Assembly: GCA_963750715.1 (NCBI GenBank)
Contig: CAVVRP010000014.1
Span: 1 to 64,000 of the forward strand
Length of the DNA: 64,000 nt
Source: JAGVSR01 sp963750715
Lineage (GTDB): Bacteria; Pseudomonadota; Alphaproteobacteria; Rhizobiales; Hyphomicrobiaceae
Reading direction: 5' to 3'
A program made the translations under genes and the position numbers. Positions 35,355 to 43,944 of the stretch are shown here, in pieces (the first letter of the stretch is position 1; every line of letters begins with the position of its first letter). Below the pieces are notes generated by a model. It saw nothing but the letters and a program-made list of their open reading frames with translations. It did not search any database and was not told the origin of the DNA.

Positions 35355-35942
35355 ATGGATCAATTAGCTTCCCGCAGCCAGTCGCTGAGCCTTCCTAACG
35401 TGCTGACGTATGCGCGAATCGCGGCGGTTCCGGGCCTCGTCGCCTGTCTGTTTTTTTTGAATGGCGACGTGGCGCGATGGGCAGCTTTCGGCTTGTTCGT
35501 GGCCGCCGCCATCACGGACTGGCTCGATGGCTACCTGGCGCGGGCGTGGGAGCAGCAATCGACGCTTGGCCGCATGCTCGACCCGATCGCCGACAAGCTG
35601 ATCGTCGGCGCGGCCTTGATGATGCTCGTCCACGACAACACCATCACCGGCATCTCGGTGTGGGCCGCCGTCATCATTCTGTGCCGCGAGATCCTCGTAT
35701 CCGGCCTGCGGGAGTTTCTCGCCGAACTCCAGGTGAGGATTTACGTCACCCAACTCGCCAAGTGGAAGACCACGTTGCAGATGGTTGCGCTTGCCGTGCT
35801 CCTAGCCGGTCCCGCAGCGGACAAGATCGTCCCCGGCTGCACCATTGCCGGTTTGTTGCTCTTGTGGCTCGCTGCCCTGCTGACGCTCGTCACCGGGTAC
35901 GACTATCTGAAGGCCGGCGTCCGTCACGCGATGGAGCGCTAA
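35355..35942 (+). CDS. pgsA: CDP-diacylglycerol-glycerol-3-phosphate 3-phosphatidyltransferase
   Basis: The protein catalyses the first committed step of phosphatidylglycerol synthesis in the inner membrane. The CDP-alcohol phosphotransferase signature is complete: DWLDGYLARAWEQQSTLGRM followed by LDPIADK, with the Asp residues that bind metal. About five membrane segments and a length of 195 residues fit the family. The start SLPNVLTYARI is typical. It is followed after five bases by moaD and then moaE, an arrangement seen in many alphaproteobacteria (pgsA-moaD-moaE downstream of uvrC). Confidence 0.93.
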   Translation: MDQLASRSQSLSLPNVLTYARIAAVPGLVACLFFLNGDVARWAAFGLFVAAAITDWLDGYLARAWEQQSTLGRMLDPIADKLIVGAALMMLVHDNTITGISVWAAVIILCREILVSGLREFLAELQVRIYVTQLAKWKTTLQMVALAVLLAGPAADKIVPGCTIAGLLLLWLAALLTLVTGYDYLKAGVRHAMER

Positions 35943-35947
35943 TCGGC

Positions 35948-36229
35948 ATGTCCAGCACAGGCAGATCCAGCATTCGGCTTTTGTATTTTGCCTGGGTTCG
36001 CGAGAAGGTCGGCCGCGCCGAGGAAACCGTTGTCCTGCCGCCGCAGATCGCGGAGGCAACCGTGGCCGACCTGGTTGGGTGGCTGACGTCGCGCGGGCCG
36101 GAATTCGAAGCCGCTTTCGCACGCCCCCAGCTGATCCGCGCCGCTGTCGACCGGACGCAAGTCAAGGCGACGGCCAGCATCGCGGGCGCGCGCGAGATTG
36201 CCTTCTTCCCGCCCGTTACCGGTGGATGA
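35948..36229 (+). CDS. moaD: Molybdopterin synthase sulfur carrier subunit
   Basis: The 93-residue ubiquitin-fold protein ends in GG (FPPVTGG), the C-terminus that is thiocarboxylated by MoeB and donates sulfur to precursor Z. IRLLYFAWVREKVG at the start is typical of MoaD. It lies between pgsA and moaE with gaps of five bases on each side, so the three genes form one unit. The long open frame that begins far upstream inside pgsA is an artefact of phase. Confidence 0.93.
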   Translation: MSSTGRSSIRLLYFAWVREKVGRAEETVVLPPQIAEATVADLVGWLTSRGPEFEAAFARPQLIRAAVDRTQVKATASIAGAREIAFFPPVTGG

Positions 36230-36233
36230 ACGC

Positions 36234-36713
36234 ATGAGCGTGAGGTTGCAAACATGTGACTTCGACATCGGGGCCGAAGTGGCAGCGGTGACGAAGAACC
36301 GGTCCGATATCGGCGCCGTGGTAACCTTCACAGGGACAGTGCGCGGAACGTCCCACGGCCACCCGATCATAGCCATGACGCTCGAGCATTATCCTGGCAT
36401 GACCGAATCCGAGTTGGAGCGCATCGAAATCGAAGCACATCGCCGCTGGCTCCTGCAGGCAAGCCTGATCGTCCACAGGATTGGAGACCTTCACCCCGGA
36501 GACAACATCGTGCTCGTCGTCACGGCATCCGCGCATCGCCACGCAGCATTCGCAGCAGCGGAATTCCTTATGGATTACCTGAAGACGAGCGCACCTTTCT
36601 GGAAGAAGGAAGCCAGCCCCGACGGGCGCAGCGATTGGGTAGACTCGCGCGATAGCGACGATGAAGCCATGGCCCGATGGGCAACCGGCTCGCCCGCGTT
36701 AGTGAAGGATTAA
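36234..36713 (+). CDS. moaE: Molybdopterin synthase catalytic subunit
   Basis: MoaE forms the large subunit of the heterotetramer that converts precursor Z to molybdopterin. Conserved features are VVTFTGTVRG, LEHYPGMTE, HRIGDLHPGD and the active-site segment FWKKEA with its Lys residues. The start ATG at 36234 is immediately after moaD. The length of 159 residues is normal. Confidence 0.93.
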   Translation: MSVRLQTCDFDIGAEVAAVTKNRSDIGAVVTFTGTVRGTSHGHPIIAMTLEHYPGMTESELERIEIEAHRRWLLQASLIVHRIGDLHPGDNIVLVVTASAHRHAAFAAAEFLMDYLKTSAPFWKKEASPDGRSDWVDSRDSDDEAMARWATGSPALVKD

Positions 36714-36828
36714 CCTTTCCTGTTCCATAACAAAGTCCAATAGCGTCCCGGAAAACGCCATCATCGCCGGGCACGCTACAGACTTTCCCGCAATCGGTTG
36801 TTGTATTGCGTAGACGGGGGTCGTCGGA

Positions 36829-38172
36829 ATGTGGACTGGCTGGTCGCGATGCCTCGCATCGCTGACACTCATGTCTTTGACAGCGTGCAGTGGTTTAGCC
36901 TCTGCTGAAGACGTCGACCCGTTGGCGGCGATGTCCGCCGGAACCGTGGCCGACAGGGCCATGACCGTCGCATCGTCTCCCCCTCCCGCCACTCAGGCGA
37001 CGTCTGCCGCCAAAGCGGACACCGTTCGAACGCGCTTCCTCATAGGGCTGGAAAAGACCGTCGAGTTTGACGTTTCCACGCTTACCAATCCCAACCGCGT
37101 CGTCATCGAGCTTCCTGATATCTCTCTGCGATTGCCCGAGCAGCCCAAGAGCGCCGTCGGCCTAGTGAGTGGCTTCCGGGGCGGCAAGTCAGGGGCGGGC
37201 AAGACGCGCGTCGTCATCGACGTGACCGAGCCCGTCGTCGTCGACAGCTCGCGGATCGAAGCTAGCAGGGACGGCAAGACGCATCAGCTCGCACTCGAGA
37301 TCGTGGCCACGCGTTCGTTGGTGAAGACCGCCAGGAAGCCTTTCAAAATCGCCCCATACTCTCTCGGTGCTACCGGTCTTGCGGTGCCCATGCCGCAGCC
37401 TCCCCTTCCTCAGCGCGCCATCCGCCCCGACGTGATGAAGGCCAAGGCCTATCGGCCGATCATCGTTATCGATCCGGGCCATGGCGGCGACGACTCCGGC
37501 GCTGTCAAGAACGGCGCCGTCGAGAAGGACGTCGTGCTCGCCTTTGCCAAGGTGCTGCGCGATAAGATCGAGGCCACGGGCCGCTACAAAGTTCTCATGA
37601 CGCGCGACACCGATACGTTCATTCCTCTCGACGAGCGCCGCGCCTTCGCCGAACGCCACAATGCGGCGCTGTTCATCGCCGTCCACGCCGATTACGCGAC
37701 TACGCGGGCGCGCGGCGCGACGATCTATTCGCTGCGTGAGAAGGTAGCCCAGTCTCTGAAGCGATCCGCTAAGGGCGATGTATCCGACAACGTATTGTCG
37801 AGCGACGAAGTGACCGCCGTAAAGAAAGTCGGCGAGGGCGATGAGGATGTCTCGGTGGTGCGCAACATTCTGGCGGATCTCGCCCAGCGCGAAGTCGACA
37901 TGACTGTGGAGCGCACCAACATCCTGTCGCGTTCCGTCATCGAATACATGGGTGAAACCACAAAGATGCGCGACGATCCCGATCAGCAGGCCGCATTCCG
38001 TGTCCTGAAGACGGCGCAGTTCCCGTCCGTTCTGATCGAACTTGCCTACGTCACCAACAAGGAAGACGCCGAACAGCTGAAATCGACCACGTGGCGCGAG
38101 AAGGTCGCGGATTCGATCACCACGGCCGTCGAAAACTACTTCAGCTATCAGATCGCCCGGCTGCCGATGTAG
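36829..38172 (+). CDS. amiC: N-acetylmuramoyl-L-alanine amidase with AMIN domain
   Basis: This periplasmic enzyme cleaves the bond between MurNAc and the stem peptide and usually separates daughter cells. After a signal peptide an AMIN targeting domain spans about residues 65-165 (TRFLIGLEKTVEFDVSTLTN). The Amidase_3 domain follows, with zinc ligands His in IDPGHGGDDSG, Glu in VEKDVVLAFAK and His in FIAVHADY, and a final Glu in VLIELAYVTN. Length (447 residues) fits AmiC-type enzymes. The division between AmiA, AmiB and AmiC names is uncertain. A strong hairpin terminator follows 40 bases after the stop. Confidence 0.88.
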   Translation: MWTGWSRCLASLTLMSLTACSGLASAEDVDPLAAMSAGTVADRAMTVASSPPPATQATSAAKADTVRTRFLIGLEKTVEFDVSTLTNPNRVVIELPDISLRLPEQPKSAVGLVSGFRGGKSGAGKTRVVIDVTEPVVVDSSRIEASRDGKTHQLALEIVATRSLVKTARKPFKIAPYSLGATGLAVPMPQPPLPQRAIRPDVMKAKAYRPIIVIDPGHGGDDSGAVKNGAVEKDVVLAFAKVLRDKIEATGRYKVLMTRDTDTFIPLDERRAFAERHNAALFIAVHADYATTRARGATIYSLREKVAQSLKRSAKGDVSDNVLSSDEVTAVKKVGEGDEDVSVVRNILADLAQREVDMTVERTNILSRSVIEYMGETTKMRDDPDQQAAFRVLKTAQFPSVLIELAYVTNKEDAEQLKSTTWREKVADSITTAVENYFSYQIARLPM

Positions 38173-38209
38173 CTTGCAGGTACGCCCGCCGTTTGCCGCG
38201 CACGACAAA

Positions 38210-38237
38210 AAAGGCCGGTCCGATGGGACCGGCCTTT
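38210..38237 (+). terminator. Terminator after the amidase gene
   Basis: AAAGGCCGGTCC and GGACCGGCCTTT form a perfect 12-bp stem with a GATG tetraloop, flanked by an A run on the left and TTT on the right. It can work in both directions. Confidence 0.85.
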
Positions 38238-38239
38238 CC

Positions 38240-38903
38240 CGTTCTACGTGGCCGGCGCGGATCGCACACCCGCCGGCAAGAGGTCAATCAGATGCTACTT
38301 GGAGGATGCGACGGTTTAAGTCGCCAGAGAAGCACGAAATCCCAGTATGGATCGAACCTGTTTGTTGGTTTGCGCTGTGGGGACGACAAGAGAAACGATG
38401 GTACGAACCATGGACGAAAGTGCTTCAGCATAAGGCACTCCATCTTCAGTAAGAGGACCGCTCCGTGCGCCCCGCGGAGCGCGCGATTCCTCATCCGGAA
38501 ACACAGAAACGCACGATGGACAGCGCCTGGGTCGGCACGTTCCTTCGATGGCCGTGCTGGATTTGGAAAACGTGGTGCGGCGATCTTGGACGGCTGTTTT
38601 AAAGAGACGTGGTGCTGACATGATCGATGCTCCCTCGGGCGGCGCCGTCCAGGCCCACCACGCGTCGACCACGTTGTTCGCCAGCTTTAAGCGCTGGCTC
38701 AGAGCAGACAAGGGATGTCCCCCTCGGGTCTCCGACGCACGCACTCGCCAATCCACCACCAGCCGTTAGGCTAGCGATGGTTCGGAAGAGATGCTCTCTT
38801 CACAATCTGAATCTTAAGTGATTCGTCGAGGCTGCGTATGACGACTTTGCAAGCATTGCATGCACAGCGGCGCGGCAGCGTTAAAGATGCATCAGCCGAA
38901 GCG
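38240..38903. other. Intergenic stretch of about 660 bases, no supported gene
   Basis: Open frames occur on both strands (up to 175 codons), but none has a ribosome site, a recognisable domain or a likely composition. In many relatives a large penicillin-binding protein gene follows the amidase gene; nothing of that kind is visible here. The stretch may hold an unrecognised RNA or decayed DNA. Confidence 0.3.
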
Positions 38904-39792
38904 TCAACGCGGCAGCCGCTGATCCTTCCCGGCCGACCCCTGGACAGCTTTCTGAACCTTTTCGAAGGCACGAACCTCGATCTGCCGGATGCGCTCGCGG
39001 CTGACACCGAACTCCGCGGAAAGATCCTCGAGCGTGACTGGTTCCTCTGCCAGCCTGCGGGCTTCGAAAATGCGCCGCTCACGGTCGCTGAGGCCCGACA
39101 AGGCATTCTGCAGATAGGCCCTGCGGCGCGACAGTTCCTCCGTCTCGACCAGGATTTGTTCCTGGTCGGGCCGATCGTCCACCAGCCAGTCCTGCCACTC
39201 GCCTGACTTCAGAATCGGCGCGTACCGGAGCATTCAGCGAGCTGTCGCCGCCAAGCCGGCGATTCATCGAGACAACGTCATCCTCGCTGACGCCGAGCTT
39301 CTTTGCGATGGCCGTGACGTGCTCGGGCCTGAGGTCGCCCTCTTCAAGAGCCTGTAACTGGCTCTTGGTGCGGCGCAGATTGAAGAAAAGCTTCTTCTGG
39401 GCGGCCGTCGTACCGAGCTTTACGAGGCTCCACGAGCGCAGGATGTATTCCTGAATTGATGCGCGGATCCACCACATGGCGTAGGTCGCAAGGCGAAAGC
39501 CGCGATCAGGCTCGAACTTCTTGACAGCCTGCATCAGACCGACGTTACCCTCGGAAATGATCTCGCCCACCGGCAGGCCATACCCGCGATAGCCCATGGC
39601 GATGCGCGCCACTAGCCGCAGGTGCGACGTGATCAGCTTGTGCGCCGCGTTCGTGTCGCCATGCTCCTGCCAACGCTTGGCCAGCATGTACTCCTCGTCC
39701 GGCTGCAGCATCGGGAACTTGCGGATTTCTTCCAGATAGCGCGAAAGGCCCACCGAGCCGTTCGCAATCGTCGGAAGTGTCTTGGTCGCCAT
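38904..39792 (-). CDS. rpoH: RNA polymerase heat-shock sigma factor, one extra base near 39207
   Basis: RpoH directs RNA polymerase to heat-shock promoters. The N-terminal LSRYLEEIRKFPMLQPDEEY, the region 2 core AYAMWWIRASIQEYILRSWS (as ATYAMWWIRASIQ) and the RpoH box QKKLFFNLRRTKSQL are present. Region 4 with SGLSDRERRIFEARRL and FGVSRERIRQIEVRAFEKVQ lies in a second phase. The break is after NAPVRADSE. GACTTC at 39205-39210, read as GACTC, restores ADSESGEWQDWLVDDRPDQE with no gap. RpoH is normally important or essential in this class, so a read error is much more likely than a mutation. The ATG at 39792 gives the usual start; one at 39858 is possible. Confidence 0.9.
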
Positions 39793-39878
39793 GTCGTCCT
39801 TATCGGGCGCCGCTTCGGGTGCAGTTGGCCCGCTCCTTGGTTTGCCATGATCAATCATACGCCATCACAACGCGTGAG

Positions 39879-39907
39879 ATTGTATCCGCCGCATTGTCGC
39901 GCCTCAA
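39879..39907 (-). promoter_or_regulatory. Sigma-70-like promoter of rpoH
   Basis: On the minus strand TTGAGG (39907-39902) and TACAAT (39884-39879) are separated by exactly 17 bases, close to the consensus. Transcription would start near 39872, about 80 bases before the ATG at 39792 and only 14 before the alternative ATG at 39858, which favours the shorter protein. Confidence 0.55.
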
Positions 39908-39984
39908 ATTACAACGCGGAAATACCGATCACGGCGCATCACACCTTGCGACGCAGCGGGAGGGGGCAGGCAGCGAGTTGCTTT

Positions 39985-41031
39985 TCAGCGCTTCGAATGC
40001 GCCGGGCTTTCTACGCCTAACGCATTGACAAGACTTGCCATATCTTCCGGAATCAGGCTTTCGAAGCGTAAGGGTTTTGAGTTGCGCGGATGAGCAAACC
40101 CGAGCACGGAGGCATGCAGCGCTTGCCGGCCCAGCGCATCCAGCGCGGCCCGTGCCTCGGTCGGTAAGGTCCCGCGCGCCGACTTGAAACCGGCTCCATA
40201 AAGGGGATCTCCCAAAATCGGATGGCCGATATGAGCCATATGCACCCTGATCTGATGCGTGCGGCCGGTTTCCAGCCGCAGCCTCACGAGAGACGCAACC
40301 GGTTTGCCATCTGCATTCCGGAAAACCCGCAGCACGTCGTAGTGCGTGACTGCGTGGCGGCCGCCCTGGCCGCGCGCCACCGCGATCTTCGTGCGATTTG
40401 CGACCGAGCGGCCGAGCGGCGCGTCGATGCTGCCGCTGATCCGAATCGGCTCGCCCCAGACGAGCGCAAGATAAGCGCGCTCGAGGCGGCCATCAGCACC
40501 ATGCGAGGCAAACTGCTCGCTCAGTTCGCGATGCGATATGTCTGACTTTGCCACCACCAGCAGCCCCGAAGTGTCCTTGTCGAGCCGGTGAACGATACCG
40601 GGCCGCTTGACGCCGCCGATGCCCGAAAGGCTATCGCCGCAGTGCTTGATGAGTGCGTTGACGAGCGTTCCGGTCTGGTGGCCGGCAGCCGGATGCACGA
40701 CCAGACCAGCAGGCTTGTCGATGACGATGAGATGGGCATCCTCGAAGACTACGTTGAGCGGTATATCCTCGCCGGCCGGCACCGCCGGCTCAGTCTGCGG
40801 AACAGTCAACGTGAAGACATCGCCGGTTCGCACCTTGGCGCCCGGATCGACAGCGGCGACAGTGGCGGACATGACATGCCCGGCCTTGATGAACGCCTGG
40901 AGCCGCGCCCGTGACAGCGCGCCGACGCGCGACGCCAGCAAGCGATCGAGACGCATTCCGTCTTCTTCCCGTCCGACCGTCACGGCCACGGGACGTGAAA
41001 TCGCTTCTGGTTCGTCCAATAGGTCTGTCAT
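39985..41031 (-). CDS. rluD: 23S rRNA pseudouridine synthase, RluA/RluD family
   Basis: An N-terminal S4 domain (RLDRLLASRVGALSRARLQA) is followed by the RluA catalytic domain with the active Asp in RPGIVHRLDKDTSGLLVVAK. Further conserved parts are VFEDAHLIVIDKPAGLVVHP, RTHQIRVHMAHIGHPILGDP and LHASVLGFAHP. The length of about 348 residues fits RluD, which modifies three uridines in helix 69 of 23S rRNA. The pairing with rpoH just downstream on the same strand is common in alphaproteobacteria. The start at 41031 gives MTDLLDEPEA; the longer frame is weak. Confidence 0.88.
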   Translation of the reverse strand: MTDLLDEPEAISRPVAVTVGREEDGMRLDRLLASRVGALSRARLQAFIKAGHVMSATVAAVDPGAKVRTGDVFTLTVPQTEPAVPAGEDIPLNVVFEDAHLIVIDKPAGLVVHPAAGHQTGTLVNALIKHCGDSLSGIGGVKRPGIVHRLDKDTSGLLVVAKSDISHRELSEQFASHGADGRLERAYLALVWGEPIRISGSIDAPLGRSVANRTKIAVARGQGGRHAVTHYDVLRVFRNADGKPVASLVRLRLETGRTHQIRVHMAHIGHPILGDPLYGAGFKSARGTLPTEARAALDALGRQALHASVLGFAHPRNSKPLRFESLIPEDMASLVNALGVESPAHSKR

Positions 41032-41137
41032 GGGCGTGTTGTAGCCGAACGCGGCCAAACCGGAAGCGTCACCAAGCGCCAAACCAACATCCAGCTTGAT
41101 CACTCATTCCTAGTCCCCTATACGAAAAGCAGCGCCA

Positions 41138-41213
41138 GCCCCGTTCGTCTAGTGGCCTAGGACACCCGCCTCTCACGTGGGCAACAGGGATTCGAATTCC
41201 CTACGGGGCGCCA
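41138..41213 (+). tRNA. tRNA-Glu, anticodon CTC
   Basis: The 76 bases form a complete cloverleaf: acceptor GCCCCGT with ACGGGGC, discriminator G and an encoded CCA. The anticodon stem CCCGC/GTGGG carries the loop CTCTCAC with anticodon CTC at 41172-41174, and the T arm contains TTCGAAT. It lies divergent to rluD and before a stretch of decayed genes. Confidence 0.95.
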
Positions 41214-41559
41214 AAATCAAGATTTAATCCTTTGATTTTCTTGATATATTGCAGATCAGAATTGGACCGGCCCCAACGGCGGCCCCAATTGCTAACGGTC
41301 ACTCTCTCCGCCACCACTCATTGAACGTGCTAGTATATTTCAACTTTCGGGCGCTCAGCCCATGTTTCCGCCCATGCTTCAAAGGTCGGTGGCAGGCATA
41401 TCGCCGATACCGCAGAGGTCAGCCTCACGCAAGCTTGAGCCAGCTCGGGCATCGATTGGTTAGCCCGAGGTCAGGTTCACCGAAATCAAGTCAGCTTGAG
41501 GCAAAGTTGAGTAAGGTTCGGGTCAGGTTAGGCGGTCGCTCAATCCCGCAGTCGTCAGC
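41214..41559 (+). other. Stretch after tRNA-Glu, no gene
   Basis: The first 50 bases are AT-rich. From about 41400 to 41535 there are loosely repeated short words such as GGTCAG and CTTGAG with irregular spacing. No open frame is convincing. It probably belongs to the decayed segment that continues through the DUF3604 remnant. Confidence 0.3.
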
Positions 41560-41925
41560 CCGGTCCTACCGGTAAACGAGTGCCGCAGCAGTTCGAGCGG
41601 CGTGCCGTCGAAGTTCTCCACCGTAAACATGCGGCCGTTGCTCAGGTTGCCGTTATGCGGAATGGCAAGCACCTCCGAGCGTGTTCTGCTTTTCAAAATC
41701 GGCAAGGTGCCGCCAGAGATCCTCCGGGTTCTTGCTGTCATACTGGGAGTAGGGAACCGTGCGGTTGGCGACGGTCGAGTCGCTCGCGGAAACCATGAGG
41801 TTGGCGGGCCCATGCAGCGTGTTAAACCCGTGCTGAAGGACCTTGACCGAAACCGGATCGCGTGACCGGAACCCGAGGTCGACGTCGACCCAGGTCGGAA
41901 TGCGGTGGATCGCACCTTCTGGTCA
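41560..41925 (-). pseudogene. DUF3604-like protein remnant
   Basis: On the minus strand one phase reads NTLHGPANLMVSASDSTVAN and then YDSKNPEDLWRHLADFEKQN. After a frame change another reads VLAIPHNGNLSNGRMF and VENFDGTPLELL. The motif with IPHNGNLSNG is characteristic of DUF3604 proteins, which are usually over 500 residues long. Only about 120 residues remain, directly behind the cupin remnant in the same orientation. I read it as the debris of a larger accessory gene. Confidence 0.6.
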
Positions 41926-42372
41926 GGGCTTGGGGCTGAGGCGCCGGGGACCTGCTCCGCCGTGTATCGGTACTCGATCTCGGTGAACGCATTGACGCTG
42001 AAACCATCTGCGAATGGTAGCCCGCTGGCTCCGGCCCTGATGCCGTGCTCGGCATTGGCGGGGATGAAAAGAGCGGTTCCGGCGGCAATCACGAACTCCT
42101 TTCCCGTCGACGGTCGCGATCCCTTCTCCGGCAAGCCCGAGGTAGAACTCCGCGGGATCGTGGCGGTGCAGGCCGAGCCATCCGCCTGGTTTCACCTCGG
42201 CGACGCCAAGCACCAGTCCGTGTGATGGGGTGCGATCGGATGATATGAGCGTGTGCCACGTCACGTTCCCGTGGATCGGGTGCTCCTCGCCTTCACGCGG
42301 GACGTCTGCGGCGGAAACCGCAAAGGCTCGACCAGATGTGTCGACCGAGGGGTCTGCGGCGAGTTCTGTCAT
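41925..42372 (-). pseudogene. Cupin-domain protein, frameshifted
   Basis: The first phase contains ISSDRTPSHGLVLGVAEVKP, then WLGLHRHDPAEFYLGLAGEG, which holds the metal-binding HxH and Glu of cupin motif 1. After ATVDGK it shifts. The second phase gives EFVIAAGTALFIPANAEHGI with the His of motif 2 and ends near AFTEIEYRYTAEQVPG. One extra G in a GGG run near 42108 explains the shift. Unlike the backbone frameshifts it does not involve GANTC. The protein resembles DMSP-lyase-like or other small cupins; the substrate is unknown. It lies just downstream of the carnitine operon and could have been its last gene. Confidence 0.6.
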
Positions 42373-42387
42373 GGTCTGTTTTCCTAC

Positions 42388-42882
42388 CTAGGATCGACTG
42401 CGCTTCAGGCGAATACCATCTCCCGCGCCGTCAGGAATTGCGAGTTCGGCGTGTTCGGCGGCCAAGGCCTCGAGCCTGCCAGAAAACGGCTCTGGCCATT
42501 GCGCCGCGCGCGGCGTTGCGCCTGTCGTATCGACGCACAGCAGCAGTTGCTCGGTCGTCGCCAAAAGCGTCCCATCGCCAGCGTGAAGCATTTCTGCCCA
42601 TACCCGCATTCGCTTGTTGTCAGCCTCGAGGATACGGCCGAACAGAACCAGCGGCGCATTTCCGGCTGCTTCGTGCAAGTAACGGATCATCATGGCGACG
42701 GTATAGATCGTGTGCCCCGTATCTGCGCGGCCAGAGGCATCCAACCCCAAGTGATCGGTCATCACCATCAGGGCTTCGCTGAACGCCTCAGCATATGCCG
42801 CATCATTCATGTGACCGTTGAAGTCGAGCCATTCGGGCTTTACCGAAACTTCCATCAATGGAAATGGAGCAACTGCTGACAT
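42388..42882 (-). CDS. cdhB: Acyl-CoA thioesterase, probable betainyl-CoA thioesterase
   Basis: The 164-residue hot-dog fold protein has WLDFNGHMNDAAYAEAFSEA, the usual substrate-site helix start of 4HBT thioesterases, and AEMLHAGDGTLLATTEQLLL in the core strands. It lies 24 bases after the carnitine dehydrogenase gene on the same strand. In the known carnitine pathway this partner hydrolyses betainyl-CoA to glycine betaine and CoA. The function is inferred from the fold and from this gene order (cdhC-cdhA-cdhB). Confidence 0.75.
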   Translation of the reverse strand: MSAVAPFPLMEVSVKPEWLDFNGHMNDAAYAEAFSEALMVMTDHLGLDASGRADTGHTIYTVAMMIRYLHEAAGNAPLVLFGRILEADNKRMRVWAEMLHAGDGTLLATTEQLLLCVDTTGATPRAAQWPEPFSGRLEALAAEHAELAIPDGAGDGIRLKRSRS

Positions 42883-42906
42883 CGTTGGCTCTCGTATGGA
42901 ATTCCG

Positions 42907-43881
42907 TCAGATATGGCCCGGCCGGTCTTCAGCTTCAGGCCAATACTTTTTCACAAGCGCTAGAAGCTCGATCAAGAAGTCGTCGCGACGGCGCTCGAGT
43001 TCTTTGATGGACCGGCCGGCCGCCTGATGCTCGCAGCCGTCAACGACCCTGTCGATCAGCTCTTCCGTGAGTTCAGGAGCTACCAGCTTGGTCCATGGCA
43101 GTTTGAGTGCCGAGCCGAACTGATGCAGCATGTGGCGCATGCCACCGTCGCCACCCGCAAGGTGGAAGGTGAGGAACGTTCCCATGAGCGACCACCTGAG
43201 ACCACATCCATAAACGACCGCCGCATCTATTTCTTCGGTCGTGGCGACGCCGTCATTAACGAGCCACAGAGCCTCACGCCAAAGGGCTTCCATCAAACGG
43301 TCGGCCACGAAACCCTCCACCTCGCGCTTGATATGGAGTGGACGCATGCCCATCGAACAGTAGAAGCTTTTCGTCCGCTCGATGGTCTCCGCGGAAGTCT
43401 TATCGCCGCCGATGACCTCCACCAGCGGTAAGAGATAAACCGGATTGAACGGATGGCCGACGACGAAGCGGTCGGCTCGCCTGCAACGTGCCGAAAGGCG
43501 GCTTGGAAGAAGTCCCGACGTCGACGATGCGATGATTGCATCGGGGTCTGCAGAAGCGTCTATCCCCGCGAGCAGTGCCTGTTTGAGGTCTTCTCTCTCC
43601 GGTGCGTTCTCCTGAATGAAGCCGGCGCCGGTTATGCACTCCTCGACTGTCGAGCAGTAGCGCATGCGATCTGGCGACGAACCCGGTATCAGGCCGGAGC
43701 GCTGCAGCGCAGGCCACGCATTGGCTACGGCATTGCGCAGCCGGGCTTCGCCATATGGATCGGGGTCATAGGCGCGCACGTCCAGGCCGTTCGACAGGGC
43801 GCGCGCGGCCCATCCGGCGCCGATGACGCCGGTGCCGATGATGGCCATTGTGGAAGTCTTCTGCGAAGATTGCGACGACAT
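42907..43881 (-). CDS. cdhA: L-carnitine 3-dehydrogenase
   Basis: The enzyme oxidises L-carnitine to 3-dehydrocarnitine with NAD. The fold is that of 3-hydroxyacyl-CoA dehydrogenases: an N-terminal Rossmann domain with IGTGVIGAGWAARALSNGLD, the active His in VGHPFNPVYLLPLVEVIGGD, and a helical C-terminal domain with VADRLMEALWREALWLVNDG. Length (324 residues) fits single-domain carnitine dehydrogenases. Neighbours on both sides encode the next two steps, which supports carnitine rather than an acyl-CoA as substrate. Confidence 0.82.
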   Translation of the reverse strand: MSSQSSQKTSTMAIIGTGVIGAGWAARALSNGLDVRAYDPDPYGEARLRNAVANAWPALQRSGLIPGSSPDRMRYCSTVEECITGAGFIQENAPEREDLKQALLAGIDASADPDAIIASSTSGLLPSRLSARCRRADRFVVGHPFNPVYLLPLVEVIGGDKTSAETIERTKSFYCSMGMRPLHIKREVEGFVADRLMEALWREALWLVNDGVATTEEIDAAVVYGCGLRWSLMGTFLTFHLAGGDGGMRHMLHQFGSALKLPWTKLVAPELTEELIDRVVDGCEHQAAGRSIKELERRRDDFLIELLALVKKYWPEAEDRPGHI

Positions 43882-43944
43882 GGATTTTCAATCCGCCTGA
43901 AATGCGCGCTCACATGGGAGCTCGACCCGCTGCTGCTATTCAAG

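Noticed and set aside
37189..38208. 339-codon open frame antisense to the amidase gene
   Set aside because: The amidase has complete domains and catalytic residues; the antisense frame has none.
38316..38759. 147-codon minus-strand frame between the amidase gene and rpoH
   Set aside because: No start signal, no domain and unlikely composition; a competing frame on the plus strand is equally long.
41400..41535. Short repeated words (GGTCAG, CTTGAG) as an iteron array or origin
   Set aside because: Spacing is irregular, the words differ, and no replication gene or AT-rich unwinding element is nearby.
42100..42115. Cupin frameshift as another GANTC error
   Set aside because: The extra base lies in a GGG run and no GANTC is restored; a homopolymer error or a true mutation is more likely.
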